Assembly (NCBI RefSeq): GCF_002078875.1
Contig: NC_034420.1
Span: 3,223,814 to 3,287,813 of the forward strand
DNA length: 64,000 bases
Source of the DNA: Numida meleagris
Taxonomy: Eukaryota > Chordata > Aves > Galliformes > Numididae
Reading direction: 5' to 3'
Part shown: positions 38,491 to 49,800 of the stretch, in pieces
How the letters are laid out: each line of letters begins with the position of its first letter
Position numbering within the stretch: position 1 is the stretch's first letter
Made by a program: the position numbers and the translations under genes
Notes under the pieces: model-generated
What the model saw: the letters and a program-made list of their open reading frames with translations, nothing else
Databases searched by the model: none
What the model was told of the DNA's origin: nothing

Positions 38491-38564
38491 CTGAATTTAC
38501 TATCTTCTTTCTCAACAGATCCCTTGAAATGCATGCGAGCGCATGACATCCCATTCAGAAGAAC
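38491..38564 (-). CDS. Candidate 74-base exon
   Basis: On the minus strand, 74 bases from an AGTGTTGAG acceptor to an ATTCAG|GTGACC donor read VLLNGMSCARMHFKGSVEKE then DSKF. The GCGCTCGC run inside is CpG-rich for this region. The acceptor is mediocre; an alternative seven bases upstream (GGTCTCAG) would add two residues. Confidence 0.28.
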
Positions 38565-39560
38565 CTCAACACTGAGACCTAGAATTTAATCACATCTTCA
38601 TTTCTGTATGGCTAACTTCTCACATGCTGTAGTTGCCCTAACAATTTTCTTAGTAACCAGCTCAAACCTTCCATTCATATCCCTAAATCTTATGTTACAA
38701 AATCTGCCTATGCTGAATGTATATAAATCTTCCTCCTGCAAATTGTTTTATTAACATGATTACCCCTGTTAGTGGGATCTATTATTAATGAATACTGGGT
38801 TGAAAAGCAAATTCCCTTACTGACCTTCTACTGGACTTGATGATGATTTAGAGTCTAGAGACGAGAGCAAAAATGTTTTATTTTTTATTCAGCGTGAAAT
38901 CATCTTCATTTATGTCCCTGGAAAATGAGTAAAATGCCTGAGACAGACCATTTCTGCTGCCAGGCTTTCATAATGTACTATCTTTAGATGCTGACCTGCA
39001 GAAATGTATCAGAAAAAAATATTTCTGCTTTCAGTGCTGCATTTACTGTAGATTTGCATTCTTCCAGGAAAAATCTGACAGACAAATTTAACATTGCAGA
39101 TCTGACTTCAAGCAAATCTCTTAGCTATTACTGGTTCCATGAATCTTTTTTTGAAAGAAGAATGCAGCTGAATTTGATGCCAGGGCTGCAGACACAGAAA
39201 CAGAGAGGACCTATGCAAAATGCTGGAAAAACATGGAAAAGATTTCCCTCCCTCAATGTCCAGAAGTTATCACTTTCCAATCTCTATCAGGCAGCCTGTG
39301 CTCTTGAGCTCACAACAGAAGCAGTGCACAAGATGCTCCTTCCACACCAAGGTTCCAGTTTTGTCTACTGTCTGTTTTATCCCATTTCTTTATCATCAAG
39401 ACTTTCTCTCCTGTGCAAGTCTATTCTGCTATATCAAAGAGGAAGGATTGTTGAAAAGGTATACCTCCATAGATAAGGAAGCAGACTTACACCCAAGGAA
39501 TAATTAACATACATGAAAAGTCACCACGGTTCCAATAGGGCAGAATAGCCAGTAACTTAC

Positions 39561-39585
39561 AAGTGTGAGGTCAGGTAGATTGAAG
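39561..39585 (-). CDS. Candidate 25-base micro-exon
   Basis: A consensus donor (GTAAGTTACT) follows 25 bases reading FNLPDLTL. Phases fit 40631-40680 and 38491-38564. A 28-base version with a better acceptor (CATTTTAAACAG) is also possible and gives other frames. Confidence 0.18.
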
Positions 39586-40630
39586 CTACTGTTTAAAATG
39601 GAGAAAGAATCCCCTATCCACTCATATATTATTGATAGTTGCGCTTGTATTTAGAGAAATTCCTTTTTTGTTGGCTTTCAGATAGCCACTGAATAAGTTC
39701 ATCAGCCATCAGTAATATGATATGGATTCCATAACAACACATTGACAGTGAAAAAGACTGTCCAGCACAATACTGAAAGTTCAGTGCCATTTTCCTAGCT
39801 TGACTGCTGCACTGTCTTTTATACTCTTTTCTTTATGAAAGTCTTAGACCTGAAAGCTCCAAATGTTGCTTATTTGCTGGTTTTCATGTAATGACGATAT
39901 TGATGTGTCAGAAACATTTTTGCTAAGGTCTCATTTAGTTTCACATGCTGAAAACGGAAAACAGTCAAAATAAAAGAACAATTGGAAGAATATTAATCAG
40001 CAATAAACTTCTCTTACTTCACCACAAAATTCTTGAAATTCTGTCCTTCCAATTGCTCACAAACCCAGATGAGTCCACATGCACAATGACACACAAGTTC
40101 AGTCTGTGTTTACATGCTTGCAGATGAGTTCAATGCTACATGATCTTTATCACTGTTATTACGAAATGCCTTTACAGACATGCCTATGACACTTCAGAAG
40201 CAGCAGAAATGGATTTCTGGTTGCCAGCAGGCTTATTTTTTCTCTTTTACCACTGAATAACAGAGCAGACGGTACATAATTGGCATTTTTCACAGTCTGA
40301 TATATTTTTTAAAGTACCAATTTATAAAGCAAAGATATTAACCTGATTCATCTGACTTTTTCATCCCTCTAAAACAACTGCACTCTTTCCTTGGGGTATA
40401 TCTGAAAGCCTGAAATTGAAATAATGCATATCTCAGGGGGAAACACAAACTGTATGATAAAATACATACACAAAATATCTGGGTATCCTTATTTTAATAC
40501 ACTTTTTGGACATAGAAACTGGAGATGTTCAACCTTCCCTCACCTATCTTTACTAACAAATGCTGCACACACATCACTATCATACGACTTTGCTTCAGGT
40601 ACACCACTCAGGTGAATACATATTTCTCAC

Positions 40631-40680
40631 TCTAAGCCGAGAACTGATTTCAGAGAAGAAAAAAATTCAGCTCTTACACT
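40631..40680 (-). CDS. Candidate 50-base exon
   Basis: The minus strand shows an acceptor (ATCGTTCCCTAAACTACAG) and a TTAGA|GTGAGAAAT donor 50 bases apart. Only one frame is open, reading SVRAEFFSSLKSVLGL from a codon boundary. This matches the codon-boundary exit of the candidate at 44629-44852. Confidence 0.3.
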
Positions 40681-41457
40681 CTGTAGTTTAGGGAACGATG
40701 TTACTAAGTGGAGGCGGGACTGGAGTAGGGCCTCACGGGATTCCACAGAGGCACAGTGCAAACCAGAGCCTGATGACTGGATGCCCAGCTCCAGGCAGAC
40801 CTGGCTGCTGCACCTAGACCAGCCCTGCACTGAGCAAGCAGCCAGATGTGTGTGAGCCCCACTTGTGCCCCACTTGTGCTTCAGAAAAGTTTCAGGCGTC
40901 TCTAATGAGTAAACACTGACAAAATATTTAACATTTCCAATGCCTCAAAAAACTTCAAACCTATCTTACAAACTGCTTTCAATTTCACTCAGTATTTTCC
41001 TGTATTTTTATCTTTCTGCATCAAACACTATGATTCATGCTCCACTGAGAAATAGATGAGAGAAATAGATGGTTAAGGGGAAGATAAAATCTTTTCCTGT
41101 GAAAATATCTGTTATTTCCTGTCCTGAATAACAAGTTTTCTAACGATTAAATGAACTTTTGGCAAAAGCATAACTAAGTTCATACATACTCCTTACTTTG
41201 AATGCAATAGAAAGCCAAATCACAAAGTTTTTTTCCATATTTTGGAAATACTGAATTAGATACAAACAGTATCATTTATAATGTGTATATTTTCACATCC
41301 AAGAAAATGACAGATATTAATGGCAAGTGTTCCAACTGAGCCAAATCAAAATACCAAATACTGGGCCATCTAATGAGCCAGTTGGTTTCCAGAGGTGTGG
41401 GACAATCTGCAGCTTGTTCTACCTATCATGATGCGGGTTTCTTCTGTCTAAAACAGA

Positions 41458-41808
41458 TGCTGTTCATTATGCTGTAAACAAGAGAAAGAAGAATCCGAAG
41501 AGATCAGCAGGAGAAGCAAACATTATCAAGGCTGACAAGTTAAAAGAATTTTCTCCCAACATCTTATTCAAGATGTAACTGCTCTATCACTAGGACTGAA
41601 ATCAAGTTTGGATCAAGTTTGGTCATTTTGTTCTTTACGTGAAATATTACAATTTTATCCCTCTAAAGATACTTCAAATAGAAAAGAAAATAGTTGCCAA
41701 AAGTTAATTCTGAAAGATCCCCATGAGCAGGAAAAAGTCCGGGCTCTTGGCATTTATTATCAAAACTCCTGTCAAGAAATGAACCAACTGTGCTGTTATA
41801 TTGCATAA
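41458..41808 (+). pseudogene. Plus-strand ORF with one in-frame TGA, possible decayed exon
   Basis: After a good acceptor (GGTTTCTTCTGTCTAAAACAG, ending at 41456) one frame runs 116 codons to TAA at 41806-41808, interrupted only by TGA at 41533-41535 (codon 26). Before the TGA it reads CKQEKEESEEISRRSKHYQG; after it, stretches such as LGLKSSLDQVWSFCSLREIL and DPHEQEKVRALGIYYQNSCQ. Composition is protein-like. No donor is seen at the end, so it would be a terminal exon or retrocopy. The TGA may be a CGA-to-TGA change in a dying exon. Selenocysteine use is possible in principle but no SECIS-like element was identified. No family was recognised. Confidence 0.25.
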
Positions 41809-43056
41809 GTTTCCAATACAAAATCTATAAATATTAATTCATGTAAGAAACCTCTTGGCAACTATTTTGAGTTAAGGACAACTAATTTATTTCCAGATCA
41901 ATGGCACTGTTTTGTATGTAATCATATTTTAAAATGATAACTTTCCTCAAAAGTGCTTCTAAATATTATTTTTGTGAATAGGCCAGTACATTAATCCAAG
42001 CTTCTTATTTCTCCTTATGCAAATACCGATCAATATTTATTTCGTTCTCTCAAGTAGAAGTGCCCACGTTCTGAAGTTTCACAGCAAGTTTCACTAATGT
42101 TGTCCTTCAAATCCCTTACAGCCTTCTGTTAATACTTGTAGAAAATCAGAACATTTAATCATTTTGTCTTTAGCCATGCAGTAGGGCACTGGGTTTTCTT
42201 TTCCTTTGTTGCCAGAAACACATCTAAAAGCTGTTATACTCCTTGGCTGAAGCAATCTGGAGCTGAAACCCAGACAAGAAACTAGACTGTATTCACACTG
42301 CAGCCTAAGAAACACAGCTCAGAGAAATAAAGTTATGACAACCAGAAAACAGATGAATATATTTTAAGTGTTGTGGGTTTTTTTTTTTAAGAACTATTCT
42401 TCCTTGTGCTACACTGCTGACAACAAAAGAAAACGTGTTCTCTCCTGAGTTGTTAGGAGACTTTCAAGAGAGAACAAAAACACATGACCATATAAAAGAC
42501 TCATCCTGCTAGTGCCCAAGCAATATTAAAACACCAGACAGGACTGCACAGCAAAACAGCCTTGGCATTCATGTGTGACTATGGAGCAGCTCCTGTCCAT
42601 TCTGACTCCTCTAGCAGTTCTTCATCTCCTTTTGAAATCACTGCTCCTAACCTTTATGTCAACTGCTTAAAGAAACAAAGTTTGTGAACTTTGAAATTGT
42701 GTGGATTGCTGAATAAGTGCGTAGCTTATTCAGTAACCTTATTCAGAAAGAATGGAGGTGTATTCATCTTATTTTACTAAAAAGCCTGCTATTGTGCTAA
42801 CACGTTTCCGGAGATGGGAAAATACACAGAACACAAGATGCAATTTGAAATCTTGTCTTGCTTCCACTGACATAAGAATTTCCACTGGCTTTAATAAGGG
42901 TAGAATGGGCTTCTAAAAACCTCTTTTAAAGCACAGATGTTCACAGTACATTCCACAGGTCATCAAGAAAAAAAATCATTCTGCCCATTTCCCTTCTACA
43001 CCTTTCAAGGGCCAGGGAAATGGCAGCCAAGTGCAGTCAACGTGATGTGTGCTGAC

Positions 43057-43481
43057 NNNNNNNNNNNNNNNNNNNNNNNNNNNNNNNNNNNNNNNNNNNN
43101 NNNNNNNNNNNNNNNNNNNNNNNNNNNNNNNNNNNNNNNNNNNNNNNNNNNNNNNNNNNNNNNNNNNNNNNNNNNNNNNNNNNNNNNNNNNNNNNNNNNN
43201 NNNNNNNNNNNNNNNNNNNNNNNNNNNNNNNNNNNNNNNNNNNNNNNNNNNNNNNNNNNNNNNNNNNNNNNNNNNNNNNNNNNNNNNNNNNNNNNNNNNN
43301 NNNNNNNNNNNNNNNNNNNNNNNNNNNNNNNNNNNNNNNNNNNNNNNNNNNNNNNNNNNNNNNNNNNNNNNNNNNNNNNNNNNNNNNNNNNNNNNNNNNN
43401 NNNNNNNNNNNNNNNNNNNNNNNNNNNNNNNNNNNNNNNNNNNNNNNNNNNNNNNNNNNNNNNNNNNNNNNNNNNNNNNNN
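43057..43481. other. Assembly gap, 425 N
   Basis: Undetermined bases. Long ORFs reported across it are artefacts. Flanking sequence is ordinary AT-rich DNA on both sides, so the missing piece may be a repeat or a GC-rich stretch. Confidence 1.
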
Positions 43482-44628
43482 GCAGAACAACCTACAAAGA
43501 AATCTGGAAAGATTTTATTCAGAGTTCCTAATTATCTTGCAACAGTACTGGTTGTTAGAACACAGGGACAATGCTGATGTAGGCAGCATTAGATGGTTTC
43601 TGTTTCTCAAAATTTAGCGCATCTACAGAAACATGAGTCTAAGTGACCACAGAATGTATGGGTCTCAACTATGACTGATCTACAGCAGTAATTACAAGGA
43701 AGTTTACATTCCTTATTATTTTTGACCCTGTTCGATTCTCTCTTTTCTACTCTTTTTAGAAATGTCATTTTAAAATTATGTTTCTCAGTGAAAGCACTGA
43801 TCTTGTACTGTGTCCACCTACCTTGATTATTGCCTGCAGCGCACCAGTTTTTATTTCTAATGAGTATTTAAATCACATTCCTGTTTGCTCTACTATCAAC
43901 CACTTTCTCTGGCTGTAAGCACAGTGAAACTTCTGGTCCTCACAGGGAGTAACCACAAACCTGTCAGGGTTAATGGTCTTATGGGGTGCTGGTTTTACTC
44001 CACGCTCTCCAAAAAGCAGGAGGAGAGTCCTGCAGCCTGACCTCCATCGCTGTGCTGCTTGCCAGGGAGTGGGAGGGTAGGAGGAGGAATGGCTAAGGGA
44101 GCCAGGCACGCTTCTTTGTTTTCAGTAAACATTGCCTGGAAAATGGGCCTGCATTATAGCACAGATTACAGACCAAGATAGATAGCAGTTGGCTGTGTTA
44201 GAGAAGCTCTCAGAGGGGAACGACAGAGTTGGCCTTGTGAAGAATGTGCCAGAGAATCAGGCAGCAGTTGGTGCACACTGGTCTTGGTGTGGAAGCTAAA
44301 GAGTGTAGCAAGGATAGACAATTAAATTAATTACATCCTCTGCTACCACCTCAGCTGTGCTTATTGCTTTTCTGCACAGCTGATAATGCATCTGAGCCTC
44401 AGTCTTTGTAGTTTCAGCTACCTCGCTAAAAATGATTTTTGGGGGCATACACGCTATTGTAACTGCAGCTCATTAACCAAGACACTGTTTGTGGTGTCTC
44501 TGAAAGCAGTTTTCAGCTGTTTGGTATTCCATGGTAGTGTGGCTACAAGCTAGTTCAAAGACAGATGGAGCAGTCTGTACAAATTTCAGCACAAAATACT
44601 TCCTTTCTCCAGATGGAAATGACCTTAC

Positions 44629-44852
44629 CCAAACCAGTTTGACTCCAAACAGCAGTGTGAAATACATTTCTAGGGAAGCCACTGAAATGGTAGAGCAGGT
44701 TTGAAACTGCCTTTGTACCAAGGAGATGACCCAGTCTAAATGGAGGCAGAGGGACAGCGACACAGCAAGCAGAAGACACGTCCTGTATGGCATGTCCTCT
44801 TGGTGGAGCACGGTCTGAGTGCCTGGATCAATTTCTGTCCTAAATTTCCCTC
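44629..44852 (-). CDS. Candidate exon with signal-peptide-like start
   Basis: The minus strand has a strong acceptor (CCTTCTTTCTTTGTTTAAGTCAG) and a TTTGG|GTAAGGTC donor 224 bases apart with one frame open throughout. An ATG at 44793-44791 begins MPYRTCLLLAVSLSLCLHLD, which looks like a signal peptide or membrane segment (short basic N-end, then Leu/Val/Ser-rich core). From there 55 codons run to the donor. It could be the first coding exon of a secreted or membrane protein, or an internal exon if the gene continues to 62.5 kb. The whole ORF spans 44473-44937. It exits on a codon boundary, matching 40631-40680. Confidence 0.3.
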
Positions 44853-44994
44853 CTGACTTAAACAAAGAAAGAAGGACAGAAAGAGATTTATTTTTGCCTG
44901 TAAGTAACAAAGTTTTCAGTGAGTACTCTGCAACCATTGCATAGTCCTCACTCTATGCAACTAACTAGTCACTGCATACACAAATAACTGCTTT

Positions 44995-45022
44995 TGTGTG
45001 TGCGTGTGTTGGGGGGGGGGGG
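44995..45022. repeat. GT repeat followed by G12 run
   Basis: TGTGTGTGCGTGTGTT runs directly into twelve G bases (45011-45022). Seen directly. Confidence 0.9.
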
Positions 45023-45864
45023 TTATGGCTACACTTCTCTAGGGCATTATTATCTATATTTAACTCTATTTTGCAATTAGCTAATTAGACTGTGTTTTCA
45101 CTGAGGAAATGAAGATTTCTGGATAGAATCTATTATTTTTAATAGTCAGGTATCCCAAGAGTTCATAGAAAACATTCATTATGTTTTGTGCAGGAAAGAA
45201 ATGTGATGATTTTTTTGCTTTGGAAAGCACACAAAACTAGATGAGCAAATACCATTACTCCATTCCACGAAGCAAGACAGTATTTTCCAGGGTATTTAGG
45301 CACATCTGAATGTACAGAGTCACACAGGATTATGACGATCCATTAAGACCTGACATTTTACTGCAGAGAAAGGTCTGTCCATAGTTTAATTCTAAAGGAA
45401 ATAGCTTTGAGCTTGCCCTGATCCTTCCAAGGCAATTGAGTACAGTAAGATTCAGACACTCACCACATCACAGAACACCTAAGTTCAAAAGGTGGAACCA
45501 ATGGAAGATACACTTTCCAGTGGACTAATAGATCAAATCCTCAGCTACTCGAAATAAGTGGGCTCCACTGCTTCACCCGCAAATATGATCCTTCTTTCCC
45601 TGGTACGTGTGTGAGAGAGGTAAATGTAAGAACCTATTCCTCTCAGTGTCTGATTTCTTCATATTGCTGCTTTTCCTAGAAAGTTTTTTTTTATCATTTT
45701 CTATATGAAATGTTGGATTGAATCTTTATCTCTGAGATGTCCTATTTTCTTTAATGTCTACAGTTTACTGAGATATTAAAAAACAGTGCAAAAGCATAGA
45801 TCTCCTATTACTTGAAGCCTAAATTAAGATAATTAACATAATTAAGACAACTGCTTTTTTTCAG

Positions 45865-46143
45865 TCCATTACTTCTCATTTCTTCTTGAAGGCACATTCA
45901 TCATCTGCAGGAGAGCTTGTATCTATCAGTGAAAGAATTTCTGAAATTGCTGTCATTCAAGTTCAAGGTAAACACATCATTCCTTACCTGAATATTACTG
46001 ATTGTCGAGGTGATCAGTTTTCTGGTTCGTTAGAAAGACCAAGTGTTAAAACAACAATAATTTTAAATACAGTCATCAAGAGAAAAGGTGAAACGGAAAA
46101 GATTCTAGTGGGAACATTAGAAGAAAACTGCAGAAATCTTTAA
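45865..46143 (+). CDS. Candidate 3'-terminal coding exon, unidentified
   Basis: A pyrimidine-rich acceptor (CTGCTTTTTTTCAG) ends at 45864. The frame then runs 92 codons to TAA at 46141-46143, including SAGELVSISERISEIAVIQV, QGKHIIPYLNITDCRGDQFS and KRKGETEKILVGTLEENCRN. The sequence after the stop looks like a 3' UTR and has AATAAA at 46798-46803 with a T-rich stretch downstream. Lys, Glu, Ile and Thr are balanced as in a real protein. The frame is also open about 40 bases upstream of the acceptor, so an unspliced retrocopy cannot be excluded. It would lie antisense to the minus-strand exon chain. No family was recognised. Confidence 0.38.
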   Translation, partial: SITSHFFLKAHSSSAGELVSISERISEIAVIQVQGKHIIPYLNITDCRGDQFSGSLERPSVKTTIILNTVIKRKGETEKILVGTLEENCRNL

Positions 46144-46820
46144 CACAAATTGAAAATGCCAGTGACCAAAGCCAGGAATTCAAAGAACAAATCTCACTAT
46201 GTTTCCAATTTGGAATTTATTTACGCTGTAAAAAAGAACAACTAAAGAACACATACAGATGTTTCTAAACTAGACAAGTGGATACTAACAAGATGTTTGC
46301 AGCACAAGCTTCCTCTCTGACTGTATTCAAACCCACCTTGACATCACCACTGCCTTGTCTTCATGCCAAGGCATTACGCCATGTGCTGCATGGGGATCCT
46401 TTGACTGTATCCCTTTCTATGAATTTTTTCACCCACTGAGATAAACAGAATTCACAACGTGAATTTCTGATGGCTTGCCCACCACAGCAGATTAGCTATG
46501 AAGACACAGCATACTACTACTGGAGCTGAAGCACAGTGCCTCTACACCCACAGCCACAGCTTCATCTTAAAAGCAGTCAGCTACTTTTAATGCCCCCACA
46601 GCTATCAATACATAATCTGACAGCTTTTACCCTTCTGAAGAAATAAAATCCAGTTAAATCCTTCCTTTTGGATAATAACTCATATCACAGTGTGCACTCA
46701 TAAAAGTGGTGCTATTTTATTTAAATATTGTGCCTTAGTTATTGTACAAGCAATGTAATTTTTATTGCATGTTTTATTGTTACATAGCATTCCTTGCAAT
46801 AAAGGCATCTTAGTCACTTT
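46144..46820 (+). other. Putative 3' UTR of the 45.9 kb exon
   Basis: Non-coding stretch between the stop codon and a canonical AATAAA at 46798, followed by ACTTTTTACTCTCC, a plausible downstream element. A second AATAAA lies near 46642. Confidence 0.33.
46798..46803 (+). terminator. Poly(A) signal AATAAA
   Basis: Canonical hexamer with T-rich sequence 15-25 bases downstream. It is meaningful only if the plus-strand exon at 45865 is real. Confidence 0.35.
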
Positions 46821-49800
46821 TTACTCTCCTGAAAAGGACTGCTTTCCTATACAACTAGTGTGGCAATAAGCATACCTCACCATGTCTTTTTCCTTAATGT
46901 AAGAAAGCCCTTTTTATGTTCCAACAGTATTTTCTTATTTATAAAAAACCTGAAGAACTGGTCAGAGTCTAAGGCATAAAGTTAGCAGCTCCCTGTCATC
47001 AGACCTCAGCTCTCCCTTCCATGAGGCCTATAAGAAAGAAATTCATTTCCCGACTCTTTCACACTTGCCTTTCCTGGAAAGAATAACAATACAAGAAAAC
47101 ATACCAAAGGAATGAGGATGGATTCAGTGCATTCATTACTGTATACAAACTGCATATTCTTTCTTAGACATTACTTTAAAAATTAAATTTTATAAAATTT
47201 TCTTTTCAGCTACAAATAATTCATCATTATGGCCGCCACGCTTCTGGTCCACCCAGAATGATGGCTTAGGGCTAGCGCATTTGTAGAACTAACAGGATTT
47301 TAGTAAGTAGTCTAAAGACCGGCAACCGTCCTGAGTCTGCTTGGAGGCAATTTTACTGTCTTGACTGCTGGATTAGCCAAAACCCTACCACCTTTCCTGG
47401 ATCGTCAGAAGCAAATAGCTTCAATAAAAATCACCACAGATGCAATGCTAGACTTGATAGACTATCATAAATTACATTAACTCTTTATTACATTTACATA
47501 GAGCCCTCTACCCAAGTGGGGAATTATTTGATTAATCCTTTTCTACTGTAAACAACTAAAACACCAGCTCTCCTGATTACTCTACCTGTACCAACAGAGT
47601 CAACTAGGCAACAGCTGTTCAAACATTTGTTAAATCACTTCACAGCAAATAAGAACACGGTGCTGCAAGCCTGTTCCTCATTGTAATTTAACCATAGCAA
47701 TACTTAACATACACTAAAAACATATGCTGAATGCCCAAATATTTATAAAAACTATTTCACCTTTATTAACAACATCTTAGAGGATACTGGAAAGTTCAGT
47801 TGGTGAGAAGCATCTAAGAAGTTGAGAAAGATGAACAGATTCATTCATCCTGAAACATAATTCCTAAGAACATGCACACAGAAGTCAAAACAACGTGACC
47901 TTATACTTTGATGCCCAAAGTCTGGGCCTGATTTTGTTTTTCTTTATTTTTTAGATAATGTGGCAGAACAGAGGACTCTCTTGAGAGAGACACTGAGCAA
48001 GAAGGTGGTGAAAAGAATGCCTAGTTCTAACAGGGGCATGAAGTGACTTGCAGGAAAAAAGCAACTACAAAGCCAGGGAGCCCTTCTGGCTTCCCAAACG
48101 TGTCCTGATGTAGAATTTCTTAGTACTGCACCCTTTACGTTTATACAAGCAAACATGAAAATCTTGTCTTAATTACTGAGCTCTGAATAATGAAAGCTTT
48201 CTTCCCCTGCACTCCTTCCTTTCCTACAGGGACCTCAGCAAGAACTTTACTGATGAGACAAGTAAACAGGTCACTGTCTTAACTTGCTGATGCCTATTTC
48301 TGTGCTCATGCCCCAGGTGTTCTAGCCATAGAATACTTTCTGCAATTTGTCAAGAGTATGTACTCAGTAACAAAACCTTCTCAAAGCTGAGACTTCAAAC
48401 ACACATGGTTCCTTCCAGAGACAGGTTTTTCAGAATGGTTGCCCCTGGAGTCATTATCCCGTAGCAAAATGTCAGGAACCACACTAATGTTCTACACAAA
48501 GGTGAAGGCTGAAGAATCCAGCAGCCTGCTTTCTTGCAAACCTGCCTTCTGCCTTGTTGACAAAGATCTAATGGAAGCCTGCTACCAACATAAGGAAAAA
48601 GTAAAGATGCCTTCACAAGGCAGGTGTGTTTCGAACACCCACTCAGTGCCTTTGGAGAGTCCATCCCTACTCATTTACCCCTTTAGATACATTTTGTCTT
48701 CTTCTTACTATTAATTTGTCTTTCACTATCAAATTACAGAAATCTCCAATTTTTTCCACTTTTCTGCTTTCCTCTCTGAGAAAAGCACAATGCATTGTAT
48801 TCACAGATTTTATAACAGAGTAATAAAAGCCCTGTACAAGACTGTATTTACTGTCTACATCAATTTTATTTGCCTTCATCAGTGGCACTCTTTCAGGCGC
48901 AATGGCATACAAGCTACATAAACAGCACTGTCACTTTGACAATAATAAAACAATAAGGAACACCATTAAAACAAGAAACCAAATTCCCATAATTCAACTG
49001 CGTCTCCTCCTCTCCAGAATCCTTGCATGAAGCTGACAAGCAGATGTTTTATTCTAACGTCATGCGTGGTAACATAAAAAATAATTTCACATTACTGTTG
49101 AAGCCAATACACTAACATGCGAGTTGCATTCTGTGCATTCTCACTTGACATGAAAAACATATGGAAACCAACATAGGTATCAATAAAATGTAGCTATTGT
49201 TAATACATTTTTTGTTTGCAAACAACACTTGCAGAAAAAGCATATATCTTTCAATATGATTCTTTTTCTAATATAGTGTTCCAAACCATAGGACACATCT
49301 TTCTTGTTTGGGACATCCCACTGAAGGCAGGGAGATCTCTCTTTTAAGTGAGATTGCTCTGCTGAGAAGGGGCTGTGGACCAATCTCTCAACATATAATA
49401 AAATGTATGAAAATTGGTATCTACTAGTTAAAAAAAGAAATACCCCTAAATGCTTTAAACACTGACTCGGACAATACAAATAAACATTAACAGGATGATC
49501 TTCTAAAAGATAAGCCCACAGTTTCTCTCATAATAAAGGAGATTCTACAGCTTGACCTCCTTTAAAAGAAGAACAAAAAACAACTTACAGCACATATAGC
49601 TGTAAAGTTAGACCAGACTGGACTGTGAAAGTAACCAGGAATTGCTTCCCAAAATGTAGAAAGATGGCTTTACTTGGAAAGATTCAACACTCAACTCCAA
49701 ATAGCTCTACTGTGAACTAGATCTCATGCCACCTAGGTGCTGTGAAAGCGACTGGAAGAAAACTCCCATTGATCAGAAAGAAGACTTCAGTTCTGACCAC

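Noticed and set aside
38988..39476. 162-codon plus-strand ORF, the longest ATG ORF without N
   Set aside because: No paired splice sites, Ser/Leu-rich with a low-complexity C-terminal half, no recognised domain. One open frame of this length is expected by chance in 64 kb on six frames.
42937..43617. 226-codon ORF and two others spanning the N block
   Set aside because: Artefacts of translating undetermined bases.
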